NCBI GenBank assembly: GCA_036898135.1
Contig: CM072515.1
Location: forward strand, 55,361,736 to 55,425,735
Source of the DNA: Oncomelania hupensis
Lineage: Eukaryota; Mollusca; Gastropoda; Littorinimorpha; Pomatiopsidae
DNA: 64,000 nt
Reading direction: 5' to 3'
Position 1 is the first letter of the stretch. Every line of letters begins with the position of its first letter. Both the position numbers and the translations under genes were made by a program. A model generated the notes under the pieces. The model had not been told where the DNA came from and made no database searches. It was given only the letters and a program-made list of their open reading frames with translations. Shown piece by piece: positions 40,885 through 50,943 of this stretch.

Positions 40885-42023
40885 CAGAGGTGCCTACCCC
40901 CAGTCTGACCATTTGTGTACTGGCTGCATGAAAAATGTGTATTTTGTGTAATGTCAGATTTCGCGCAACTCGCAACATTTGATCAAAGAATTATTGTCAT
41001 GAAAACTGCCACATTCACAAAACATCAATTCATACTAATTCCAGCTCACCATTTTAATCCTCTCATGAAACAAAATAATATAGAACTCAACAAGTTATGG
41101 TCACAAATGCACACTAATATATTATTTTTGTGTTGTATTTTACTCCATACCCCTCCACCCCCCTCCTCCTCCAAAGGATCTTCATATTTTCCAATAATTA
41201 ATTAATATGAATTATGAATATATATAAATGCATCATTATTTTCGTATATTCTGCTAAAACTGGCAACACTTTTTGTTTTCTGAGCATACTAGAGTGTTCT
41301 GCATTTTGTTGTGTAAATACAGTGCCTTTTTATCCACTTTGTATTAATTTTAGACACCTGTCCTGAGGCTGAGCCACTTTTGGGGAAAACGCGTTTTATT
41401 TTATGTGAGGGTTACCTACATTGAACAGTTGTATGAGTGCTTTAATATTGACCTATTTTAACAATTTAAATTTTTTTAATCTTCTAAAGGTTTGTACTAT
41501 AATTATAATAAAAACAAAATAAAACATCCTGAACCAAAATAAAATGTTTGTCCGTAATACCTAATCTAAGTGTCGCTGAATGTCGTATGAAGAGCAATGC
41601 TGAACTCTTTGTTGCAGTGAGCATAATTAACTCCTTTTGAAGATTCGATTATTCCTCAAAAACGTTCACGGTATTCGCTTAAGAAATGTTGTGGCGCTTT
41701 TTGCTTACTTGCAACCTTATCCCGCTTTTCTTCAGACTCGCTCTCATCGTCACTCTCGTGTAAACGCTTTCGCGACACCATGTTTAGCACAATGGCGGAT
41801 ACAAAGTCTCGCACTACCTCTCACGCACGAGATTTCACTTTTGCGCATGCGCTCTAGGGTCAGCAAGTAAATAAAATAGCAGATCGAAACATATAAAATC
41901 AGTGTGATTTTTTTTTTTTTTAACACCACGAAAATGCGTATTTTTAAGGAATTGCTCGTATTGTCGTATTTTATGTTGAAAATTCGTAAAAATACGCGCC
42001 AGCGCGTACGGTAGGCACCTCTG
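40885..42023. mobile_element. Non-autonomous DNA transposon in the 3' LTR, 14-bp TIRs, 6-bp target duplication
   Basis: Ends are perfect inverted repeats (CAGAGGTGCCTACC ... GGTAGGCACCTCTG). TGGATA is duplicated at 40879-40884 and 42024-42029; the empty site is in the 5' LTR near 35061. Length 1139 bp. The CAGRGGTG-type terminus resembles hAT-superfamily ends, although the visible duplication is 6 rather than the usual 8 bp. No transposase domain was seen; two short frames (41637-41870 plus, 41835-42065 minus) look fortuitous. Subterminal sequence near the right end repeats CGTAAAAATACG-like motifs. It postdates the LTR insertion. Confidence 0.9.
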
Positions 42024-42029
42024 TGGATA

Positions 42030-42477
42030 TGCGTGTTTACTCTTGATAGAAACTTCCCGATACATGTCGAAGCAAGAGGTCGTTCTGGAAGATATAAAAA
42101 TATGTATTGACGTAAGTCAGTGATGACGATCTTTTATTCGATTGGTGGCAGTGCGTCACTTCTACCGTATTCGAAATCTTTCCGGAAAAGAGAGAGGTTA
42201 TTTAATCGTGTGCCGAGATTGTTGTTGATAGTAAAAGTTGTTGATAGTGATAGTAAAGTTGTTGCTGTGAAAGTTGTTGAGTTGAGTTGAGAATTGTATG
42301 CAGTTGTTGATGTGTGCTGAATAAAAGTGGAAAACTTCATACGTCGACTTTGTGACTTGTAAGCTGATTGAGCAGGCTGTGTGAATAAACGAATCTGAGT
42401 TACACCTTATCAGGACTTCAGCATCGGGGCTGAATCAAATACTGATAGAAAACACCAACATCGAACTGAGTGTAACA
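42030..42477 (+). repeat. 3' LTR, second part
   Basis: Matches the last 448 bp of the 5' LTR with one difference. Followed by the ACCGG duplication and the continuation of the R copy. Confidence 0.95.
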
Positions 42478-42640
42478 ACCGGACAACACCCAATCCGCAT
42501 AAAAGATCTGCTGAAACAACCCTAGTGGGAAAACTGAATGCCCTCCACCAGCCAGTCACTTTACAATAAAGACATCCCACGCAGGGGACGGCTGAGACTT
42601 CACACCAACTTATCGAACCCCCGTTTACAAAAACAAAATA
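42478..42640 (-). mobile_element. Retroposon family R, remainder of the copy split by the LTR element
   Basis: Resumes exactly after the ACCGG duplication ('ACAACACCCAATCCGC') and runs to 'TTTACAAAAACAAAATA', where another R tail begins. Confidence 0.85.
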
Positions 42641-43868
42641 TTGATTGATTGATTGATTGTTGCTTTAGGTCCAGCGGACTCTTCCCGAGCCAAATCAGGA
42701 CCGGACAACCCCCGATCCGCATAAAAGATCTGCTGAAACAACCCTAGGGGAAAAATTGAATGCCCTCCACCGGCCAGTCACTTTACAATAAAGACATCCC
42801 ACGCAGGGGACGGCTGAGGCTTTACCCCAAATATTGATTGATTGTTTGATTGTTGCTTTAGGTCCAGCGGACTCTTCCGAGCCAAATCAGGACCAGGCAA
42901 CCCCTGATCCGCATAAAAGATCTGCTGAAACAACCCTAGTGGGAAAATTGAATGCCCTCCACCGGCCAGTCACTTTACAATAAAGACATCCCACGCAGGG
43001 GACGGCTGAGGCTTTACCCCAACTAATCAAACCTCCGGTTACAAAAGCAAAATAGAATACAAACATCATTATAAATTATCAACAAAACAAATACATATAA
43101 AATGCCTATATTGCTAAATAATAACATCATAGGAAGCCCTAGTGACCACCCGGCAGAAAGCGTCCAACATTCCCAACCTGATCCAACAGACCTCATACAC
43201 AAACAAGGAGTCTTGTCCAAGAAGAGTTTTCAAGAAAAAAGGTAGGTCACTGATCTAGCGAAGAAGAAGATAGTATAGCAGATTGATAGGACAGAGCAGG
43301 AATGAGAAAGAGCACATGAGAAAGACAGCGACAGTGGGAATTTAAAGCACTAAATTTCCAGAAAGTGGGGGTACTATTTATACTGAAACCCCATGCACTC
43401 CAACGGGGGTACTGTTGCCGCAGTGAATCGGTCATGCCTATAAAGGAAAGACAGGTTTTCAACTTTACCCCAAATAATCAAACCCCCGGTTAGAAAAACA
43501 AAATAGAATACAAACATCATTATAAATTATCAACAAAACACATACATATAACATGCCTATATTGCTAAATAATAACATCATAGGAAGCCCTAGTGACCAC
43601 CCGGCAGAAAGCGTCCAACATTCCCAAGCTGATCCAACAGACCTCATAAACAAACAAGGAGTCTTGTCCAGGAAGAGTTTTCAAGAAAAAAGGTAGGTCA
43701 CTGATCTAGCGAATAAGAAGAAGATAGTATAGCAGATTGATAGGGCAGAGCAGGAATGAGAAAGAGCAAATGAGAAAGACAGCGACAGTGGGAATTTAAA
43801 GCACTAAATTTCCAGAAAGTGGGGATACTATTTATACTGAAACCCCCGGCACCCCATCGGGGGATACC
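42641..43868 (-). mobile_element. Retroposon family R, copy interrupted by another R
   Basis: Left part 42641-42833 starts with a (TTGA)n tail; right part 43464-43868 continues the body to 'CCCCCGGCACCCCATCGGGG'. The interruption is a second R copy with its own target duplication. Right end is about 190 bp short of the full 5' end. Confidence 0.88.
42834..43463 (-). mobile_element. Retroposon family R nested in an R copy, 13-bp target duplication
   Basis: Bounded by TTTACCCCAAATA at 42821-42833 and 43464-43476. Starts with a (TTGA)n tail and is 5'-truncated at 'AAGACAGGTTTTCAAC', i.e. about 80 bp short of full length. Clean nested insertion of one family member into another. Confidence 0.92.
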
Positions 43869-44204
43869 GACCATATGCATACATTTAAGAAAATTATATC
43901 TTACATCAAAATCACGTTACCCCTATATTTGTAATAGTCATTCAATAATAGTTCATAAAATAAACGTCATCCAAACTTTGTATTCCAAGATTTTAGCAGC
44001 ATACTTGAAAGTTTTTCAATACATTTTTTTCTACACTTTTTCTATTAACATAGCAGCAGCCTCAATGCAAGTTATGTATCAACTGATCATTTGCTGTTTC
44101 ACTTCATTCTCATTTGCAATAATAGACTCAGCACTCTCTTACAAGGGTTTAATACTTATTACATTTTCACGGTATGATGTATGAACTTTTCTCACTTCTG
44201 TTAA
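43869..44204. other. AT-rich non-coding spacer
   Basis: Only chance frames. No repeat recognised before the 44.2-kb dispersed repeat. Confidence 0.4.
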
Positions 44205-44457
44205 GCAAACTTTTACATCAAAGGGCTCAACCTAAAAACATTTTCCTTATAGCACTGTTAACACAAAGTGTTTCTAAATTTACGATTCATAGGTAACTAA
44301 AGTTTAAATACTGTATTAATGTTTTTTTTCAATCCACGTAGTCCACAGTAATTAAATTCAGATCAAGCATTTAGCTATATAAAATGTTATTTTTATATAC
44401 ATCAATTTCCCCCCCCCCCCCCCCCAAAAAAAAAAATCTATTCAATAGTACCATTCA
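44205..44457. repeat. Dispersed repeat (partner of 7490-7745)
   Basis: Same order of motifs as the 7.5 kb copy including the C-run/A-run junction (44407-44437). Confidence 0.75.
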
Positions 44458-44937
44458 TTACATAATTACATTACATAATTGGTGCTTTAGGTCCAGCGGA
44501 CTCTTCCGAGCCAAATCAGGACCGGACAACCCCCAATCCGCATAAAAGATCTGCTGAAACAACCCTAGTGGGAAAACTGAATGCCCTCCACCAGCCAGTC
44601 ACTTTACAATAAAGACATCCCACGCAGGGGACGGCTGAGGCGTCACCCCAAATAATCAAACCCCCGTTTACAAAAACAAAATAGAATACACACATCATTA
44701 TAAATTATCAACAAAACACATACATATAAAATGCCTACATTGCTAAATAATAACATCATAGGAAGCCCTAGTGACCACCTGGCAGAAAGCGTCCAACATT
44801 CCCAAGCTGATCCAGCAGATTTCATACACGAACAAGGAGTCTTGTCCCGGAAGAGTTTTCAAGAAAAAAGGTAGATGACTGGTAAAGCGAAGAAGACGAT
44901 AGTATAGCAGATTGATAGAACAGAGCAGGAATGAGAA
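44458..44937 (-). mobile_element. Retroposon family R, 5'-truncated copy abutting the recombinase gene
   Basis: TTACATAATTACATT tail at the left, body to 'GACAGAGCAGGAATGAGAAA'. The next base starts sequence homologous to the recombinase family's Ser/Ala repeat. It therefore lies antisense, immediately upstream of the gene. No flanking duplication could be recognised. Confidence 0.8.
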
Positions 44938-47106
44938 AAGAGGAAGAGCAACTGCCTCATCATCTGCAGCAGAAGCTACTTCGTCATCATCAACCACTGG
45001 AGCACCAGCATGGGCCTCAGAAAGCGATGCAACTGCCTCATCACCTAAAACAAATGCAAAAACTAACAAACCAAAGCGACCTTGCATGTTTTGTGGACAG
45101 TTTCAAGCTCAGTTAGCAAGACACCTAAAGGGCCAGCACTCGGAAGAAACGAGCATTGCAGCAGCCTTGAAACTGCCGTCTGTTGAGAAAAGGTGCATCT
45201 TTGGCAACATACGCAAAGAGGGTATCTACCAGAAAAATGTTGCAATGCAGCAGGATGATTCAAGTTCCTCACTAATTAGAGAAAGGAATCAAGGGTATGC
45301 CCGAGTTGTTATGTGTGGAGGGTGCAAAGGATTTTTCAGCAAGAACAAAATTAAAAGACACAAAAAATTGCACTGTCCACGGTCTAATAGCACAGAAGCT
45401 GACACTATTGACTTTTCAAGAGTTCCTTCTATGAAAGTTCCTGATGAATTTCAACAGAGTGTTCTGAAACGCTTAAGAGATGACGAAGTGGGAAATCTTT
45501 GTTGTACTGATAAAGTTATCTTGCTTCTTGGGCAAAAACTTTGGGCCAAATCAGCTCGCAGAGAGTGAAGAAACATTATGAGTGATATGAGGATGATGGG
45601 AAACTTAATCCTTGAGATGCGGAGAGTTTCCTTGCATAATATTACAGGCGAAGACATGCTATACAGAGAACACTTTGATGCTCTGACAGTGGCCATTGAA
45701 AACGTGACTAGAACAGAGAACAATACAATGAAGGCTGGGATGAAAGTGGCTCTTGGATACTTGATCAAGAAAACCATCAAAGTGATGAGAGGTCATTACG
45801 CCCAAGTGTATGATGAAGAAAAAAACTGCTGAATTGGACCGCTTTCAAGCAGTATTTGATCTGAACTGGGAGTTTATATTTTATAGAGCATTGTTGACTT
45901 GCGAGCAGAGAAGAAATTCACTTTGAAAAGCCTTGTGACTTGCCACTGGAAAACGATGTTAAAAAGCTCAGAGAATACATCATAAACAAAATGAAAACCA
46001 TGTTGGAAAATGAAATCAAAATCTGGGATGTTCATGACTTTGTTGAGATGAGGAATTTGATCGTTTGCAGACTTACACTCTACAATGCAAGACGAGGTGG
46101 TGAGCCAGCAAGGCTGACCTTAAAACAGTGGTATGAGGCAGAAGATGATCACTGGGTGGACACAAATCTTGTTGAAAATATTTCAGATCCACTTGAAAGG
46201 TCTCTTGTTGACAAATACAAGCTTGCCTACCAAGAAGGCAAAAGCAGCAAGAAACTTGTACCAGTTCTCATTCCCAGTGACACACTCCAAGCTTTGAGGA
46301 AGCTAGTTTCTGAAAGAAGCAAATGCAGCATTGCTGAAGAAAATATCTACTTGTTTCCACATACAGCTGGAACACTGGATCATGCAAATGGATATGTTTG
46401 TGTTAAGACTGTCTCAGCTGCATTGAAGGGAGAACTAGAAAAACCACACCTGTTGATAGCAGATAGGTTTAGACATCGTGCCTCAACAATCTTTGCTCTT
46501 CAAGATCTGCCTGAAGAAGAGCAAGAAACATGGTATAGACATATGGGGCACTCGGCAGAAATTAACAAGAATGTTTACCAATGCCCTCTTGCTGTCAGAG
46601 AGCTAACAAGAGTGGGTGGTTTTCTGGACAAGTTGGACAACCACGGCAAACATGTAACAAATCAGACACAAGCATATTGCTCCACAACAGAATCTACCAC
46701 AGAAAATGAAGGCAATGTTGTAGATGCTGAATTTATGCTTCCAAGAAATTTACTGAACCAAGATGATACAAGCTTTGTGTTGCCCAATCCAGAGAAGTCG
46801 GAGTCAGCTGCTAGTAACTTGATTAAGAAGTCTGAAACCAGATGTGAAAGACGATAACTATCGTGGAGTGAGGATGATGCCAGTAAAGTGTGTTCTTACT
46901 TTCAGGATTACATTACTATAAGGGGGACTGGTTCTAAAGGACCTCTGCCTGGTGTAAAAGCTGTGGATGAATTTTTGCGCACAAATGATGTTTTCCCCAA
47001 CACAGAAATGACTGAGAAGAAAAAGATTGAACTGATCAAAACCAAAGTGTTCAACGAAAGAAACAAGTATAGAAACAAGGTTCACAATATGTTTGAAGCG
47101 CTTTAA
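44938..47106 (+). pseudogene. Zinc-finger tyrosine-recombinase protein (Crypton-like), decayed copy
   Basis: Successive frames spell one protein. 44938-45568: Ser/Ala-rich start ('RGRATASSSAAEATSSSS'), finger 1 C-x2-C-x8-LARHLKGQH, finger 2 'CGGCKGFFSKNKIKRHKKLHC'. 45578-45832: helical segment in the same frame after a TGA at 45566-45568. A frameshifted stretch leads to 45940-46857, a tyrosine-recombinase domain: Arg in 'ARRGGEPARL' (46093), a Lys-rich 'KKLVPVLIP', 'DRFRHRAST' (the H of H-x-x-R is Asp; Arg 46471) and 'HMGHSAEINKNVY' with Tyr at 46576, nine residues after the GH histidine as in canonical enzymes. An in-frame TAA at 46855-46857 precedes a further domain 'WSEDDASKVCSYFQDYI'. Tyrosine recombinases cut and rejoin DNA through the Tyr. 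At least two stops and two shifts make this copy inactive. Crypton is the closest eukaryotic class I can name; the assignment is inferential. Confidence 0.75.
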
Positions 47107-47270
47107 GCTGATGACTGACTCATTTAGATCGAGTAAGCAATGTGACATATAATAGTGCGAGTCTAAATTTTTTTTTGGCCACATATGTGATTGTGCAAGA
47201 TGGGTCATAAATAAGCCAAAATTACATTTAAAAACAATTCCCGTCCGTACATCTGTCTGTGCAAAACAAA

Positions 47271-47640
47271 TATTTCAGAACCTATTTCGACTATCGCTAG
47301 GTACTCCAAAGTGATTTTTTATTATCTTTAACTCAGTTTGGACACTAAAGTATTTACATAGATCTTTTTATTCTGAACACAGTGGTATATTTTTTTTTCC
47401 ATAGGACAAATAGGTACAAAGTTATTAATGTTTGAAAATGGCAAATGGTGTTTGTTTGAAAAGAAATATTTCAGAACCTATTTCGACTATCACTAGGTAC
47501 TCCAAAGTGATTTTTGATTTTCTTTAACTCAGTTTGGACACTAAAGTATTTACATAGATCTTTTTATTCTGAACACAGTGATATTTTTTTTTCCCATAGG
47601 ACAAATAGGTACAAAGTTATTAAGGTTTGAAAATGGCGAA
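47271..47640. repeat. 196-bp direct tandem duplication
   Basis: 'TATTTCAGAACCTATTTCGAC' type starts at 47271 and 47467; about 1.9 units with few differences, including matching T-runs and 'CATAGGACAAATAGGTAC'. Lies in the tail-to-tail space between the two recombinase-family copies. No coding content. Confidence 0.9.
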
Positions 47641-47907
47641 TGTTGGTGGTTTTTTGGCAACGTTTTGGAATTGAAGAAATTGACAACTTTGGAGTCTCAA
47701 AGTGAAGCCAATATTGATACCAGAAAGCTGATTTTTGACAGGTAACCCCTTCATATGTTATACTCCAAGCCCAATTTTCTTCAGGCCTATAACATGTAAT
47801 GTTTAGCTGCTTTGGTGCTTCAAAGTTGGGAAATCGTCAACTTCGCAGTGCGTGCCGGCAAATTATAGGCCTACTAGTGTGCTACTACGCTCGGCACTCG
47901 TGTCGCT

Positions 47908-48650
47908 GAATAGGCCTACAGGATAACCCGAACACCTCTTCCTTCAGCCACTGATGCTGAGGCAATAGTTTCTGCTGCAGATGATGATGAGGCAGTTGCT
48001 CTTCTTTCTTCAGCCACTGATGCTGAGGCAGTAGCTTCTGCTGCAGAGGATGACGAGGCAGTTGCTCTTCCTCTGCCTTCAGCCACTGATGCTGAGGCTG
48101 TAGTTTCTGCTGCAGATGATGACGAGGCAGTTGCTCTTCCTCTTCCTTCAGCCACTGATGCTGAGGCAGTAGCTTCTGCTGCAGATGATGACGAGGCAGT
48201 TGCTCTTCCTCTTCCTTCAACCACTGATGCTGAGGCAGTAGCTTCTGCTGCAGATGATGATGAAGCAGTTGCTCTTCCTCTTCCTTCAGCCACTGATGCT
48301 GAGTCAGTAGCTTCTGCTGCAGATGATGATGAGGCAGTTGCTCTTCCTCTTCCTTCAGCCACTGATGCTGTAACTTTTGTTCCAAATGTTGATGAGGATG
48401 CCTTAGGCTTAGCTGTTATTCTAGACGCCAATGATGAGGCAGTGGATTTTGCTGCAGTCGATGACGACGAGGCCGTTGGTTTTCCTTCAGATGCTGATGC
48501 TGTAGCTTTTACTGCAAAGGTTGATGAAGATGCTTTAGCTGTCGTTCCAGTGGCAAATGACGCAGCAGCTTTTGCTGCAGACACTGCTGCTGCTTTAGCA
48601 TAAGCTGCAGACGCTGATGTCGACGGTTCTTTCATGGTCTTCAGTTTTGC
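47908..48650 (-). CDS. Ser/Ala-rich tandem-repeat N-terminus of a recombinase-family paralogue
   Basis: Minus strand. A plausible acceptor ('TTTCTTTTTATGCCGCAG') precedes the coding start, and a likely initiator gives 'MKEPSTSASAAYAKAAA'. About 80 Ala/Ser/Lys/Thr-rich residues lead into six and a half 23-residue repeats of the type 'SVAEGRGRATASSSSAAEAT' (69-nt unit), ending 'GRGVRVIL' and a stop. The unit matches the N-terminus of the recombinase copy at 44.94 kb ('RGRATASSSAAEAT'), so this is the same family in opposite orientation, truncated before the zinc fingers. The hydrophobic stretch in the frame upstream of the acceptor is probably intron. The repeat is also open in a second frame (Gln/His/Leu-rich). 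Confidence 0.55.
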
Positions 48651-48754
48651 AGAGGCTGCGGCATAAAAAGAAATGCAATTATATAATAATACAAATAATA
48701 TGCAAATAACTAGAAGCAAAGCGTAAATGGCTCGCACACTTCATATAAAAATCC

Positions 48755-49026
48755 ACCCGTTGAGGTGCCGGGGGGGTTTCAGTATAAATAGTATCCCAAC
48801 TTTCTGGAAATGTAGTGCTTTAAATTCCCACTGTCGCTGTCTTCTTTCTTATTCCTATTCTGTTCTATCTACTATACATGTACTATCTTCTTCTTCGCTA
48901 GACCAGTCACCTACTTTCTTCCAAAAATCCACAGTTGTGTATGAGGTCTGTTGGGTCAGTTTGGGAATATTAGACGCTTTCTGCCAAATGGTCACCAACT
49001 CTTCCTATGATATTATTATTATTTAG
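48755..49026 (+). mobile_element. Retroposon family R, the only plus-strand copy, truncated at both ends
   Basis: Reads 5'-to-3' on the plus strand from 'GTTGAGGTGCCGGGGGGG' through 'CAGTATAAATAGTATCCC' and 'GACCAGTCACCTACTTTC' to 'TTCCTATGATATTATTA'; the 3' half and tail are missing. It sits antisense and just upstream of the minus-strand recombinase paralogue, mirroring the arrangement at 44.46-44.94 kb. Confidence 0.8.
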
Positions 49027-49500
49027 CAATAAAGTCATTTCTTTCCACTTCTCCCCAGCATCCCAGATGAGGTACTTGTGCTCAAAAGTGATATATAATA
49101 TGTAAAATTATAGAAGCAAAATTGGACTGATGAGGACATTATTTTTCTTTTTTACATATTTAGTATTTTGCCTTATGGTGCAACATGATTAAAAACAAAA
49201 AACAACGCCGATTATTTGTGTGTGTGCTTGCTTGACACTTATTTCATCTTATCTCTAATATTGTAGTTTTTTTCTTCTTATCTTGCTTTGCACTTTTTTT
49301 GGTAATTTTCATGCACTGGTGACACGCATCATGCAGGTTACTATTTTCAGGTTATTGCTTAAATTTCTTCCCCAAATTTTAATAATTTTATTATATTGTT
49401 GTTCTTTCTTTTGTCTTCATGTGAAATATGTGTTACCAGACAGCTTCTACTATAATGAGAGAAGGAAGACAATAAAAAAAATCGCAAAACTGGGAGGAAA
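49027..49500. other. AT-rich non-coding spacer
   Basis: Nothing recognised. May include an intron upstream of the THAP-like exon. Confidence 0.35.
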
Positions 49501-49630
49501 GAGTTATTCCGGTGACTGGATAAAGCCGGGAGGTGGTTTCTGCAGCGCTGTTAATTGTACCAACGCTAGAAACAAGTTAAGCTGCAAGGGGAAATCCTTT
49601 TTCAGATTTCCTAAAGATGACGTAGTAATA
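49501..49630 (+). CDS. Partial exon with the first half of a THAP zinc-finger domain
   Basis: The frame reads 'GGGFCSAVNCTNARNKL' then 'CKGKSFFRFPKDD'. This is the conserved N-terminal half of the C2CH THAP DNA-binding domain (C-x4-C, then FFRFPKD). A possible donor (GTAGTA at 49623) follows the GATGAC codons; the second half (Trp, Cys-His) would lie on another exon, which was not found, and an R copy starts 160 bp downstream. THAP domains occur in host transcription regulators and in P-element-type transposases, so either origin is possible. The exon start is uncertain. Confidence 0.5.
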
Positions 49631-49789
49631 CTATATAAATAGTAATAGTAATACTAGAACCTTCTTAGTTACTACAAGTAGCACAGTAGAACTTCCATTC
49701 GATTCGTTATTTATTCAAATAAATAATTTCATTTAGGTCTATTATTTGCCATGTGGCAATTCGATCATTCACAATTCCATTGCATCATT

Positions 49790-50455
49790 GATTGATTGAT
49801 TGATTGATTGTTGCTTTAGGTCCAGCGGACTCTTCCGAGCCAAATCAGGACCGGACAACCCCTGATCCGTATAAAAGATCTGCTGAAACAACCCTAATGG
49901 GAAAATTGAATGCCCTCCACCGGCCAGTCACTTTACAATAAAGACATCCCACGCAGGGGACGGCTGAGGCTTTACCCCAACTGCTCGAACCCCCGGTTAC
50001 AAAAACAAAATAGAATACAAACATCATTATAGATTATCAACAAAACACATACATATAAAATGCCTACATTGCGAAATAATATCATCATAGGAAGCCCTAG
50101 TGACCACCCGGCAGAAAGCATCCAACACTCCCAAGCTGATCAAACAGACCTCATACACAAACAAGGAGTCTTGTCCAGGAAGAGTTTTCAAGAAAAAAGG
50201 TAGGTCATTGATCTAGCGAAGAAGAGCAAATGAGGAAGACAGCGACAGTGGAAATTTAAAGCACTAAATTTCCAAAAAGTGGAGATACTATTTATACTGA
50301 AACCCCCGGCACTCCAACGGGGGAAACTGTTGCCGCAGTGAATCAGTCTTGCCTATAAAGGAAAGACAGGTTTTCAACTGGGGCTTTCACTTTCCCTTTA
50401 TAGGTTAGAACAATCTACAGTGGCAAGATTGCTCATGAGATTGACCCCAAGGGGT
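49790..50455 (-). mobile_element. Retroposon family R, full-length copy with 11-bp target duplication
   Basis: Flanked by ATTGCATCATT at 49779-49789 and 50456-50466. Length 666 bp, with a (TTGA)n tail and complete 5' end 'GACCCCAAGGGGT'. A ~50-bp internal deletion relative to the 33.0-kb copy lies around 'GCGAAGAAGAGCAAATGAGG'. Confidence 0.92.
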
Positions 50456-50466
50456 ATTGCATCATT

Positions 50467-50943
50467 AATTTTATCTTATGTCTGAACTGTGAAGACTGTT
50501 AGTGTTGTAACTGTTGACGGGTTGTCGTGTTGACTAAATTTATCTTTGTTTTACATTTAAATTATAACAATTCTTGGTTTTCATAACCTAAGGCATAACT
50601 TTATTAGCCTAGGCATTTCGTACCAGCTGATTTAGTTTGTATTTAGGGCTGCTTCAGTGCTTCAAAAGAAAAAGATAATTAACTTCTTTATCAGTTCATT
50701 AATGCCATATTGTATGCTAGGAAGGTTAGGCTAACAGCAGTTAGGCCTACACAATATATTGTTGACCAGTATTTTTAATACAGTCTATAGTATAATGATG
50801 GGGATCATTTTCGAGACAGTGAGCATTAGCTTTTAATTTTAAACCACAATCCACAGCACAACATCAATTGAATCATAACTGTGTATACATTTAAATGTAG
50901 ACATACAAAACAAAAGTAGCATGAAATTTAAAACTACAAATTA
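50467..50943. other. Non-coding stretch, nothing recognised
   Basis: AT-rich; no supported feature. Confidence 0.4.

Larger units (their letters stand above)
34878..42477 (+). mobile_element. Full-length Gmr1-like Ty3/gypsy LTR retrotransposon
   Basis: Complete element: 635-bp LTRs (TG...CA), primer-binding site, polypurine tract, a single gag-pol frame and a 5-bp duplication ACCGG (34873-34877 and 42478-42482) inside an R copy. LTRs differ at only two positions that I could find (A/C near 34918 vs 40738, and G/C near 35198), implying recent insertion. The order PR-IN-RT-RH places integrase before reverse transcriptase, the arrangement known from the Gmr1 group of gypsy-like elements and unlike ordinary gypsy. 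A 1.14-kb DNA element has since inserted into the 3' LTR. Excluding it, the element is about 6.46 kb. Confidence 0.95.

Noticed and set aside
48660..48737. Signal peptide on the Ser/Ala repeat protein
   Set aside because: The hydrophobic stretch lies upstream of a plausible splice acceptor and a better ATG, so it is probably intron read-through.
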